A stretch of 64,000 nucleotides of DNA from a virus, in IMG/VR virus record IMGVR_UViG_3300020021_000004, positions 22,249 through 86,248 of that record. The stretch is one strand, 5' to 3'. Position 1 is the stretch's first letter, and every line of letters begins with the position of its first letter. The translations under genes and the position numbers were made by a program. Shown piece after piece: positions 1-8,337 of the stretch. The notes under the pieces were generated by a model, which was not told the DNA's origin, ran no database searches, and worked only from the letters and a program-made list of their open reading frames with translations.

Positions 1-3000
1 GATTGCGGATGTTCGACTGAACTTCGCAGTGCTGCATGAGCGCTGCGTAGACGGTCGTGCTCGTCGTCAAAGGCACCAGCACGTCCGGCTTCAGGTTGCC
101 CGGAAGCGGGGTCGCTAGTTCGTTGATGGCCGACAAGAAAGCCTGATCGCTTGCCTGATTGGTGTTCGGCACCTTCAGGACCTGCTTGATGCCCACGAGG
201 ACGGCCCCGTTGAGAATCATCAAGAAAGCACCGAGAGTGACGCGGTTATCGGCCGTGAGCGTACCGAAGTTCGCTTCCACAGTCTTGAACTGCTGGTACA
301 GCTGCGTCGAGAAGTCCTGCTTCATGTAGCTGTAGCTCACGAAGTAGAAGTCGCCGATCGCAGGCTCCAGACCCGCCGGGTTGAACGACTGGAGGGTCGC
401 CGTGTCGTTGACGGTGATGCCGACCGTGTCGGTCACAATCGTCTCCAAGCCCGCCATCGAAAGGTACGGCACCGCCGGGTTGACCTTCCAAGTCGAGCTG
501 ATCTCCAGAGTGAAGGACCCCGCGCCAGAGTACCCGGCCGCTAGAGCCGGAAGGATCGTGAACCGGAGGCCCGTGTTGGCATCCGTGTACGTTTGACCCG
601 GGTACCCGACACCCGACGACCCTTGCGGGTTGTTCGAGCTAACGACGTAGTTGTCCTGAGCGTCTTCACCGTTGTCACCGCTGGTGCCGGGAACGATCCC
701 AGTGCCCGTCGTGATGTTGAAGGCAGTCGCCGAACCCGACACGAAGACCACCGACGAAGAAGCGGCGCCCGTCGTGATCGACTCGATCGTGACGTACTTC
801 TGACCCTCGATAGTGCTCACGTAAGCAACGCCATCCGTGGCGAAACTTGCCGTTGCGTTGAGACGGTCGACAACCTCGGACGCAGCCACCAACGTCTGGC
901 TGGCGATGTCGTCTTCAGTGAAGCCGAGGACGTCGTTCGCCGAACCCGCCAAGATTTGGAGAGACGAGCTGGGGTCCGCGATGTTACTGGTGAGACGGAT
1001 CTTGTTGACGTTCGCCAACGTGCCGACAGCGGCCACGCTGGTGAGGCCCGGGACCGCATTGATGGCCGTGACAATCGCTGAAGCGGCCACAGTGGCGCCC
1101 GCAGGAAGCGTGATCGCGTAATCGATCCCGTTCATGCGGATGTTCAACGCATCGTTGACATCTGCCGTGATGAGGAAGGGACCAGCGTCCGCACTCAACA
1201 AGGTAGCGGGCTTGTTGGTAGCCGTCGAAGTACCGGCCGCCGACTGGAACGTCGCAAACCCCAAGAGGTTCTCGGCCGTGCCTTGACGAATAGCCACCGT
1301 CGACACCGCGTCGAACCCGCCCGGCAAAGCTGCCGGCGTCGAGTACGACTTGATGAGGAAGAAGACGGGCCCGTTGGTGCCACCCACCTGGACGAAGCTC
1401 GCCAAGGTGTTGGGCGCCGTACCGCTGAAGGCCGCATTGGCGTCAATCGCCGTGTTGATGTCCGTGACGATTTGTGTCGGCGTACGTCCACCAGGCGTCA
1501 AAGTGACGGTGATGTTCGTGCCGTCAATCGCTAGTTCGAGGTCATTCGCAGGGGACGCCGGAACCGTGATGTGATTGCTGCCGTCCACGACCACTCGGGT
1601 GGAGACCAAGTAGCCCCTCGTGGCCACATTCAGGTTGGTCACGTAGGCGTTGCCGTTGAGGGTCGTGCGCCACTGGTCGGAGAAGCTCGTGAAGAACGAG
1701 TATGGGCTGGCTCCGTCGTTCGTGAAGGCGGCATTCTGAGCCTTCGCTTGACCGAACGTCACCGTTACGGTTTCGGCGAGAGCCGTACCCGCACCGGTGT
1801 GGAAAGCGTCCGTGATCTGCTCGACACCACGAGGCCACTGCACGATCTCGGGCAAGCTGGTCTTGGTCCCGAAACGAGCCTGCATGACGTTCTGACCCGT
1901 CAAGGTGCTGAGCACCTCGAACTGACCCGTGCCCACCGGGCCCGGGACCTTGTTGGTCAGAATGTAGGTGTCGTCACGGAGACGGTTGTACCAGAAGGTT
2001 GCGTAGACGTTGTGGTCCGGGGGGACCGCCGACTTCAACGTGATCTTGCGGTTCGCACCATCGACCTCGGTGACCTGTACGGGCGAACGCCCGAGAGCAT
2101 CGAGGAGGTTGCGGCCCGTGTAGACCGTGATGAGGTCCGGACGGTTCGTATCGAGGCCGATACGACCATTCGTCACCGCACTGTAGACAGCGCTCCCAAG
2201 GGGCGTGTCACGACCGTTACCGGTCGTGGGGACCTCGGGCAGGAGGAAGTCGGTGTCCGACACGAGAGCCGGCACCACTGTGGTGTCGATCACACGAGCC
2301 GCCGCCGTCAAGAACAGCCGGTCATCCACGAGGGTGGGAACGATCTGCGTATCGTTGAACAACGTCGAACCCGGCGAACGAAGAGCCGAGGCCACCACAT
2401 AGCTGGCACCCCAGTGAAGGATCGAGACGTCCGGGCTCGGGTTCGAGACCACGAAGTCCTGGCCTTCGATGAAGTCGCTACGTCCGGGGGCGAAACCACA
2501 ACGAGAGACGCTCGTTACCAACGTGTTGGGCAGGTAATCGAACGTGTCCTGCCAGGTGTTGGCGAAGTACTGGACCTTCACCGTAGACCCGGCGGCGGGG
2601 CTGAACGGCAAGGTCACGATACCGTTGGTACCGTCCACCGCCGAAGCCACCACCTGCACGTTGTTGACCGTCACCACCACTTTGGTGGCGTCAGTCGTCG
2701 TGATACCGCCGTCCGTGCCGTCCACGATCGGACGCTGGAACACCCGGAAACTGGCGTTTCGGGTCGTCGTCGAATTGGCCATGAAGCCCAACGCACCGTT
2801 GGCGTTTCCGACGCCGATGGTGAGGCTCTTGGCCGACATCAGGCTCAAGTGGATGCGACCCTGGTTGTCGGTGAACACCGCCGTCGCGAGCCCCGGGATG
2901 AGGTTCGAATCGATGACACTCTTGAGGCCCGTCGCCGAATAGCTGCCGGCCGCGAACGTGATCGACTTCGCCACACCATCGACGCTGAACGCGAAGGTGT

Positions 3001-3580
3001 CGGTCGTACCCGCGACAATCTCGAAGGGAGCGTACCCCGGGGTCGTCAGAACCGCCTGGGTGGGCGTTACCTGACTGGAGACGTCATCCGTGAAGGACGT
3101 GTCCGACCGGTGGAAGTAGTAGGTGCAGCGGATGTTGTCACCCGGCTGCGGAGGGATCTGTAGGAAGACGTAGCCGCTTTGACCCTGAACGGACCCGACC
3201 GCGACCGGTGTACCGTTGACGGTCACCGTGACGCTGCGGATGCTGTTGGTCACGCGGCCGAAGCCCTGACCATCCACGAGCGGGGAGTTGCGGACCTTGA
3301 ACTGAGTGATGAGCCCGTTCACAGCCCCGAGGACGGGGTTGTTGGGGTTCGTGTTGTCCACGACGAAGCGTGAAGACACATCCTCGTTGACGATCTGCTG
3401 GTCGAGGTTAGCACTCGAGCCACGCACCAACTCCAAGTCCAGCTGGTCTAGTTCTTCCTGACCCACGCCAATTTCGACGGGGATACGAAGACCAGCGACG
3501 AGATTGGCCGCGTTGGCATCCGTCAAAGTGCGGGTGTAGACACCTGGGGGGACGTACGTAGTGAAGGGGCCGAGAGCCAT
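1..3580 (-). CDS. Contractile tail sheath protein, giant form, 3' end missing
   Basis: The N-terminus reads MALGPFTTYVPPGVYTRTL, the 'PGVY' opening typical of contractile tail sheaths. The last residues in the window, around VYAALMQHCEVQSNIRN, match the conserved 'aLl.HcE...R' helix of the sheath C-terminal core. The frame is open to base 1, giving at least 1,193 residues, longer than most sheaths. The extra length is a middle insertion holding three modules that each end in an LGF motif (GALGF, ENLLGF, DVLGF) and carry an 'xTDINxA' or 'xTAINA' helix. The start is supported by AAGGAG nine bases upstream. The sheath is the contracting cylinder of the tail. The tube gene would be expected just beyond base 1. 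Family call is strong; the insertion's role is unknown. Confidence 0.85.
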   Translation of the reverse strand, partial: MALGPFTTYVPPGVYTRTLTDANAANLVAGLRIPVEIGVGQEELDQLDLELVRGSSANLDQQIVNEDVSSRFVVDNTNPNNPVLGAVNGLITQFKVRNSPLVDGQGFGRVTNSIRSVTVTVNGTPVAVGSVQGQSGYVFLQIPPQPGDNIRCTYYFHRSDTSFTDDVSSQVTPTQAVLTTPGYAPFEIVAGTTDTFAFSVDGVAKSITFAAGSYSATGLKSVIDSNLIPGLATAVFTDNQGRIHLSLMSAKSLTIGVGNANGALGFMANSTTTRNASFRVFQRPIVDGTDGGITTTDATKVVVTVNNVQVVASAVDGTNGIVTLPFSPAAGSTVKVQYFANTWQDTFDYLPNTLVTSVSRCGFAPGRSDFIEGQDFVVSNPSPDVSILHWGASYVVASALRSPGSTLFNDTQIVPTLVDDRLFLTAAARVIDTTVVPALVSDTDFLLPEVPTTGNGRDTPLGSAVYSAVTNGRIGLDTNRPDLITVYTGRNLLDALGRSPVQVTEVDGANRKITLKSAVPPDHNVYATFWYNRLRDDTYILTNKVPGPVGTGQFEVLSTLTGQNVMQARFGTKTSLPEIVQWPRGVEQITDAFHTGAGTALAETVTVTFGQAKAQNAAFTNDGASPYSFFTSFSDQWRTTLNGNAYVTNLNVATRGYLVSTRVVVDGSNHITVPASPANDLELAIDGTNITVTLTPGGRTPTQIVTDINTAIDANAAFSGTAPNTLASFVQVGGTNGPVFFLIKSYSTPAALPGGFDAVSTVAIRQGTAENLLGFATFQSAAGTSTATNKPATLLSADAGPFLITADVNDALNIRMNGIDYAITLPAGATVAASAIVTAINAVPGLTSVAAVGTLANVNKIRLTSNIADPSSSLQILAGSANDVLGFTEDDIASQTLVAASEVVDRLNATASFATDGVAYVSTIEGQKYVTIESITTGAASSSVVFVSGSATAFNITTGTGIVPGTSGDNGEDAQDNYVVSSNNPQGSSGVGYPGQTYTDANTGLRFTILPALAAGYSGAGSFTLEISSTWKVNPAVPYLSMAGLETIVTDTVGITVNDTATLQSFNPAGLEPAIGDFYFVSYSYMKQDFSTQLYQQFKTVEANFGTLTADNRVTLGAFLMILNGAVLVGIKQVLKVPNTNQASDQAFLSAINELATPLPGNLKPDVLVPLTTSTTVYAALMQHCEVQSNIRN

Positions 3581-3745
3581 CCAGAACTCCTTGTGAGCTG
3601 GCAGTCGCCAGCGAATTTCGATTCCGATTTAAATCGAGGTCTTTTTGGATCTGAATCTGGGATCTGGATCTTCATCTTGACCGCAAGGACTCGCCTCCGG
3701 CCTCTATGTCTAGCTCTGGGTCAACGAAGCATTATTGAAGGAGCG
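3581..3745 (-). promoter_or_regulatory. Leader region of the sheath gene with hairpin and repeated element
   Basis: This is the longest gap in the window (165 bases). It holds a perfect 6-bp hairpin (GCTGGC, loop GACT, GCCAGC; 3597-3612) just upstream of the sheath ribosome-binding site. It also holds a 17-base element AGATGAAGATCCAGATC (sense; 3661-3677) that recurs exactly at 31890-31906. Several short AGAT/GATCC repeats surround it. No convincing -35/-10 pair was found. Role in regulation is inferred. Confidence 0.35.
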
Positions 3746-4162
3746 TTACGCTGGCGGTCGCTTTAGGACGCTCACCAGCTCGTCCCGGACTTTCTTCCGG
3801 CCTTCGATGGTCTGGTCGCTCCCCGCCTTGTACTCGATGTAGTCCGCCCCATTTTTGCGGATTAGAGCCCGGTTTCCCCCCACTTTGCGGACCTCGGTCT
3901 TGACCTTCTCCCGCTCCCGATACTCCTCCCAGCGCTTGTCGGCGCTCGACCCCACCGCGTAATCGTCGGTCGGGTAGTCGTGCTTGGTGACGCCCGAGTT
4001 GGCGGGCGCGGACCCGCCGGCAGCAAAAGCGAACCCGAAGCCCTCAAAGACCCGAGGCGCGCTCCCCTGACAGTTGGGACACTCGTGCGTTTTGTGCTCC
4101 CCCATCTTTAGGGTGCGGGTAAATCCTAAGCCACACGTGCATTCGAAGGTGTACTTGGGCAC
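3746..4162 (-). CDS. FmdB-type zinc-ribbon protein
   Basis: 138 residues. It opens MPKYTFECTCGLGF and has a second pair in HECPNCQG, the two-knuckle CxC...CxxC zinc ribbon of the FmdB family, whose members characteristically begin MPxYxFxC. The rest is charged and has no recognised domain. FmdB-like ribbons are common as small accessory proteins in phage structural operons, but their job is unclear. It sits between the sheath and a 78-residue protein with only a 3-base gap. A related protein without the cysteines is encoded at 34786-35193. Confidence 0.6.
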   Translation of the reverse strand: MPKYTFECTCGLGFTRTLKMGEHKTHECPNCQGSAPRVFEGFGFAFAAGGSAPANSGVTKHDYPTDDYAVGSSADKRWEEYREREKVKTEVRKVGGNRALIRKNGADYIEYKAGSDQTIEGRKKVRDELVSVLKRPPA

Positions 4163-4165
4163 GGC

Positions 4166-4402
4166 TTACAGCTCTTGAGGGCCTTGGAACCCTCTAAAAT
4201 TGATAGTGTTGATCAGAGGAGCAGACTCCAGAGACCTCAACTTTTCGTAGTAATCCTCGAGGCTTTGCGGCTCCCCAAGAGACTGCCAGTAGGTGTAGGA
4301 GATGTGGATCGTCTGCGGAGGCGTATTGCCTCCCGTGTATCGAGGGTCCGGCTGCCAACCCTTGGGAGCCAACTTCACCATGGGGATCAAAATGTCGGTC
4401 AT
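4166..4402 (-). CDS. Hypothetical protein, 78 aa
   Basis: Not recognised. It starts MTDILIPMVKLAPKGW and is Pro- and Tyr-rich in the middle, with no cysteines, membrane segment or repeat. Its ATG overlaps the stop of the upstream gene by four bases, and it lies three bases before the zinc-ribbon gene, so it is translated as part of the tail operon. The tight coupling is the main evidence that it is real. Confidence 0.55.
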   Translation of the reverse strand: MTDILIPMVKLAPKGWQPDPRYTGGNTPPQTIHISYTYWQSLGEPQSLEDYYEKLRSLESAPLINTINFRGFQGPQEL

Positions 4403-5580
4403 CCGATCCTCTCGTACGAATCGTTACGACCCTCAAGAATAGGGTGGGTCTCGAAGAAGAGGTCGCTAGCGACAGCCTTGATGCCAGGACCGCCGTCAGC
4501 CGTCGTCTGTGACATCTTGGAAATGGTGAGGGGGAGCGGGACGTGAGCCTCCCAATCGGCTCGAAGCTGTACCGACAAGGACGCCTGGTAGAAGAACTCC
4601 TCGCCCGTCTCGTCCGCGATCTCCTCTGCCTCGCCGCCCATCGAGACATCCAGGATCTCGATACCCTCAAACTCCAAGCGCTCTTTCTTGTGAGCCCAGA
4701 GGTACATCATCGTCAGGTCCGCGATCTCCTCCATCTGCACGGTGTCCCGTGAGATGACATCGAGATCGAACGACACTTCGAACTTGCCGCCAAACGCTTT
4801 GGCGGCGTCCACTCGGTCCTGGTACACAACAACCGCTACCTTCTGCTTGTCCTCGGCACGCTTACCGAAAGCCAGCACCACACCAGGAAGCGTCGTCGAG
4901 TCCGGGGTATTCCAATAGAAGGGGATGGGACCCAACGTGGCGCCGGGGTAGCGATAGTCAGCCGAAAGCGTCGAGCCCTTCCCGAAGTTCGTCAGTAGGG
5001 TGATGGCTCCCGTTTCGTAGTCGACCGAGTAGTCGGTGTTTTCCTTCAGGAGGAAGTTGCGGTTCTCGTAAAGCCGAAGCGTTTCCCGGACAGGGATCTG
5101 CTGAAGCTGCGCCTCCCGCTCGACGCCCGTCTGAAACATCAAGACGGGCTCTTCCGTGACGGTCAGCAACGGGTCGACCATGAAGGCCCCCTGCTCGCCC
5201 GGGTCCGTAGGAGCCTTCACGATCTCCACGTAATAGACGCCAGGAGCGGTCGGCATGCCTCCGAACTTCTGCACCGTCTTCAGGTCCTCACGGACCCACT
5301 CGAGCGGATAAGCGGGCTGGCCCACGTAAGCCAACATGACGTGGCTCTGGATGATGCCCACGTAATTGTCGGCCGCCAACGCCACCTTGTTAGCGCTCGA
5401 ACCCTTCACCACAATGCCGAACTGAGGCCGTTCACTGAACGAGAAGCGGTTCTGAATGAAAGGCGTGATCTTGCGATAAACTGGGTGACGCCCGAAGCTA
5501 TCCTTCAGCTCCAAGATCAACCTTCGCTTCAGCGAGTGGACGAGGTAATAATACACCTCAGCCGCCTTCGTGTTCTTCAA
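4399..5580 (-). CDS. Putative tail or neck structural protein, 393 aa
   Basis: 393 residues with no clear family match by eye. A central stretch (NTDYSVDYETGAITLL at about 190-210) resembles the beta-rich 'xDYxVDYxxGxIxL' segment found in many phage structural proteins, and the C-terminal part ends in beta-rich LQLRADWEAHVPLP-like text. No catalytic motif, membrane segment or signal peptide is visible. It overlaps the end of the actin-like gene by 23 bases and precedes the sheath by two small genes, so a tail-assembly role is inferred from position. It could be a tail terminator or a tail-tip component. Confidence 0.5.
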   Translation of the reverse strand: MKNTKAAEVYYYLVHSLKRRLILELKDSFGRHPVYRKITPFIQNRFSFSERPQFGIVVKGSSANKVALAADNYVGIIQSHVMLAYVGQPAYPLEWVREDLKTVQKFGGMPTAPGVYYVEIVKAPTDPGEQGAFMVDPLLTVTEEPVLMFQTGVEREAQLQQIPVRETLRLYENRNFLLKENTDYSVDYETGAITLLTNFGKGSTLSADYRYPGATLGPIPFYWNTPDSTTLPGVVLAFGKRAEDKQKVAVVVYQDRVDAAKAFGGKFEVSFDLDVISRDTVQMEEIADLTMMYLWAHKKERLEFEGIEILDVSMGGEAEEIADETGEEFFYQASLSVQLRADWEAHVPLPLTISKMSQTTADGGPGIKAVASDLFFETHPILEGRNDSYERIG

Positions 5581-6571
5581 GGGCTAGCACGAGCATGCCC
5601 TCCGCCACCGCTTGCAAGGGATCCTTGGCTTGACGGACTTCAGTGATCTGGATCGGGAATTTCTTCCGGACTAGTTCGAACTCTTCCCTAAAGATGTCCA
5701 TGAAGCCCTCGGCTTTCGTGGTCCCTCCCGATACGATGAACGGAATGGGTTCCGGGAGTGAAACATCGTTCGACACCTTCTTGAATTGAGCGGCGATGTT
5801 TTGGAGGCTGTAGTTGATGAGCGAGCGAACGTAGAGCACGATCGCCTGTTCCTCACGGCCCGCGGGAGCCAAAAGGTTGATGCCCTTCTCTTTGACGGCA
5901 CACATCTGACTCGCCGTCTTACCGACCGCCTTAGCCGATTGTGCGTCGATCCAGTCACCGCCACGAGCGAGAGCGAACTCCATGCCCTTGCTGGCTTGGT
6001 AGCTCAAAGCGATATTGGCCATACCGGCTCCAAAGCTCACGGCGAGACCCGAAAAGGTCTCGTCAGCGCATTGGCTGTAAATGATAGCCATCGCCTCATT
6101 CATCGGGTGAGCGTTGTAGCCCCGGTCCCGGATGATCTTTCGAAAGACTTCCGTGTGGAAGATGACGTCCTGAGAAGGGTCGTCGATAGGAGGAGCAGGC
6201 ACGCTGTAGAAGCAGTGCTCCCCTTCTTCGGAGGGTTCGTCGAGGACGTTATGGACCAGCAGACCTAGGATGGCTTGAGCATCCATCTCACCAGCAGAGA
6301 TCACGCCTCGGCTGAGGGGACGGCGAGCCTCTCGTTTGAAGAGGTTGGCCATCGTAAGGGCTGAGTCACCGAGGACAACCAAGTTGCCGTCCTGCTCGAT
6401 GTAGTTCACCTTCGACATCTTGAGGGAGCGCTTGGCATCCATCTCCAAGTCGAGGAAGGCGTCTCGGACACGCTTGTAGGCCGTCTTGCCGCTCTTCTTG
6501 CGGGCAGAGACAATGTTCATCGTCCCGATGTCGAGGCCCACCCCCAACTGGTCTTGCTCAGCTTTGCTCAT
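5558..6571 (-). CDS. Actin-like ATPase (ParM/MreB/Alp superfamily)
   Basis: 337 residues with the actin-fold signature. Phosphate-1 loop is GVGLDIGTMNIV (Asp14, Gly16). A connect-like helix NEAMAIIYS lies at 158-166. Phosphate-2 loop is VSFGAGMANIAL (178-189). The adenosine motif FIVSGGTTKAEG lies near 275. Length fits ParM-type actins. The usual first Asp of phosphate-2 is Ser179 here, so hydrolysis may be altered. Known relatives (ParM, AlpC, Alp6A, MamK) form nucleotide-dependent filaments that move plasmids, prophages or organelles. This one is placed unusually, between a Dps-like gene and sheath-proximal genes. Its leader shares AATCAGAGGAAAT with that of the glycosyltransferase gene near 30.2 kb. 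Fold call is good; role is open. Confidence 0.7.
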   Translation of the reverse strand: MSKAEQDQLGVGLDIGTMNIVSARKKSGKTAYKRVRDAFLDLEMDAKRSLKMSKVNYIEQDGNLVVLGDSALTMANLFKREARRPLSRGVISAGEMDAQAILGLLVHNVLDEPSEEGEHCFYSVPAPPIDDPSQDVIFHTEVFRKIIRDRGYNAHPMNEAMAIIYSQCADETFSGLAVSFGAGMANIALSYQASKGMEFALARGGDWIDAQSAKAVGKTASQMCAVKEKGINLLAPAGREEQAIVLYVRSLINYSLQNIAAQFKKVSNDVSLPEPIPFIVSGGTTKAEGFMDIFREEFELVRKKFPIQITEVRQAKDPLQAVAEGMLVLALEEHEGG

Positions 6572-6602
6572 TTTGAATTTCCTCTGATCTGTGTTTCTGA
6601 TT

Positions 6603-7259
6603 TCAGCCGCGGTTGTAGCTGTAGATCGCGACTGGTGGAGCTGTGAGGGCCTCAGGAGTCCCCCGCTGCTGAAGCAAGTAGACGAAGCCCTCGTGCTTGT
6701 CCGCTACCCCTTCAAGCAGATTTGAAGTGCCGTGTGTCAACGCATCGGCACTATCGAAAGCCGCTATCACAAGGCCCACGAGCCTTAGAATGGCTAGCTC
6801 ACCCCGAAGGCTCGACGACACCATCTCGTCCGGAGTGCTGGGCTGCCCGCATTGCTGCACGAACGTCAAAGCAAGGGATGCCTGCACGTGCGCCAAGATG
6901 GCCGGCTTACCTAGCCCCACCATACGTTCCGCCACCTGGTCGATGAACTCCAAGGACTCGTTGTACAGCCGCTCGAAGAGCAGGTGGTCGGCATAGAAGG
7001 CTCGACCCTTGGTGCTCCAGTGATGGGTCTGGTGCAAAAGAGCCGCTCCCTGAAGGGCACCCAGGAGAGATGTCATGGACGCCCCTTCAGGAACCGCAGC
7101 CACTTTGGCGCTCTTGACGAACGCCTTGATGTCGGACCGTTGCTTCGAGCTGAGGACCACCGGCTGATAGGGCATTCCCGGCAAATAGGGCGGCCCGTGC
7201 CTGAGGGCGTCGTATTCGGTCGGGGTGTGCCAAAGCACTCGGGAGGTCTCGTCGTCCAT
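6603..7259 (-). CDS. Dps/ferritin-like protein
   Basis: 218 residues. The core matches the Dps four-helix bundle: THHWSTKGRAFYADHLLFE at 78-96 and IDQVAERMVGLG at 106-117, corresponding to the Dps pattern AHWNVKG...LHxLFDE...DxxAERxxxLG. Candidate ferroxidase residues His80, His92, Glu96, Asp107 and Glu111 are all present. A later helix (NLLEGVADKHEGFVYLL) resembles the last Dps helix. An N-terminal extension of about 60 residues is not part of the fold. Dps proteins bind iron and protect DNA, but the fold alone does not prove ferroxidase activity. It may be a virion or scaffold protein that reuses the bundle. Confidence 0.6.
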   Translation of the reverse strand: MDDETSRVLWHTPTEYDALRHGPPYLPGMPYQPVVLSSKQRSDIKAFVKSAKVAAVPEGASMTSLLGALQGAALLHQTHHWSTKGRAFYADHLLFERLYNESLEFIDQVAERMVGLGKPAILAHVQASLALTFVQQCGQPSTPDEMVSSSLRGELAILRLVGLVIAAFDSADALTHGTSNLLEGVADKHEGFVYLLQQRGTPEALTAPPVAIYSYNRG

Positions 7260-7285
7260 CTGCTAACCTCGATCCATCAAAAGAA

Positions 7286-7840
7286 TCAGCCTGCCGAGCC
7301 CTTTCGGAGCTGGCGGAGCTTGCTCCGGGCGTCTGAAACGCTGTCGCCTTCCGAGAGCACTTCCTGCACACGGATCTGCACATCTCCCGTGGGGGCGACC
7401 GTATCGGGAAGGAACATCGGAATCTCCCCGCCCACCACCTCAGAAACCGGCTGGACCGCCACGGTGGAAACGGCTTGAAGGGTCACCTGCTGAGTCCCCA
7501 TCTTGGTTACCGCAGCCGCCAAGGCGCCCACCTGCTTGGCCATATCGTTCACGCTCTGCTGAAGCGCGGTGCTCTGCTGGGTGGACTTCATCAGGGCTTC
7601 CCGGAGCTGACGATTCTCGTCTTCCAGGACCCCCTTCTGATCTTGAGGTTTGCCGGTATGCATGGTGTTCAACATCTGAAAAATAGCCTTGCTGCCGATA
7701 GCCCTGTGGAGATCTGTTGAGTTCAAAACCTGATCGGCAGGGATGAAGGTCGGGATCTGATGGTGCACCATCACTTGGATGTCAGGGATCAGCAGTGACC
7801 CTGTAGTGGTCTTCGTAACTGTGATGCCGCCGTCACTCAT
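7286..7840 (-). CDS. Coiled-coil structural protein, 184 aa
   Basis: Not recognised at family level. The N-terminal 60 residues are beta-like, followed by a heptad-rich helix (about 70-115, from LEDENRQLREALMKST onward) and a polar C-terminus that ends in basic KLRQLRKGSAG. A trimeric or dimeric coiled coil is likely. It overlaps the preceding tail-completion gene by four bases (ATGA) and is followed by the Dps-like gene after 26 bases. Position suggests a tail or neck component. Confidence 0.5.
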   Translation of the reverse strand: MSDGGITVTKTTTGSLLIPDIQVMVHHQIPTFIPADQVLNSTDLHRAIGSKAIFQMLNTMHTGKPQDQKGVLEDENRQLREALMKSTQQSTALQQSVNDMAKQVGALAAAVTKMGTQQVTLQAVSTVAVQPVSEVVGGEIPMFLPDTVAPTGDVQIRVQEVLSEGDSVSDARSKLRQLRKGSAG

Positions 7841-8337
7841 CTGGACCCCATCGAAGCCCTAAGCTTCCGTTGAATTTCTTTCGTCAGTCGCTTCTTGATG
7901 ATCTCGCGAGCACTCTTGCGAGCCCTCTCGAGAATCGTCGAAGGCTGACGCCCGGGGTGGTACCAACGTCCCCGAGACATCGACCGTGGAGTAGCGCTCC
8001 GAAAGATCAGCTCGCCGTTGTCGAGGATGATGGGGATCGGACGTTTGGCTTTAGTGAGCCAGACCATTTGCTGCTTCTTCTGACCCTCAATCAAAGGGAA
8101 GAAGGCCGGATGCTTGGCAATGATCCGAACACTGTTGGTGCCGACCTTCGTTCCAATACCTGCCGCCAAGGCTCTCTTGGCTCGAGAAGAGAAGGCCGAC
8201 TTCTGGACCTCGTCCCGGACGGCTTTCAGAATCTCGCGCTGCACACTCTGAAGAACCTTCTTCGTGCTGATCTCACCCCCGCCGTTGGTCGAAACCAACG
8301 GCTTGAGGTTGATGCGAAAGATGGGTGGGACGAACAT
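7837..8337 (-). CDS. Tail-completion / HK97 gp10-like neck protein
   Basis: 166 residues. The C-terminal text WYHPGRQPSTILERARKSAR is the hallmark of the gp10-like family ('hPGtkp..fl..A...a...i'), which occupies the head-tail joint or tail terminator position. The protein is strongly basic. I choose the ATG at 8337 because it overlaps the stop codon of the upstream endonuclease as TGATG. A GTG ten codons earlier is possible but would lie inside the endonuclease gene. Confidence 0.6.
   Translation of the reverse strand: MFVPPIFRINLKPLVSTNGGGEISTKKVLQSVQREILKAVRDEVQKSAFSSRAKRALAAGIGTKVGTNSVRIIAKHPAFFPLIEGQKKQQMVWLTKAKRPIPIILDNGELIFRSATPRSMSRGRWYHPGRQPSTILERARKSAREIIKKRLTKEIQRKLRASMGSR

Noticed and set aside
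1571-3163. 530-residue open frame on the plus strand
   Set aside because: It is the mirror of the tail sheath gene, extremely rich in Arg, His and Asp, has no hydrophobic core and no ribosome-binding site. The minus frame has a clear family.
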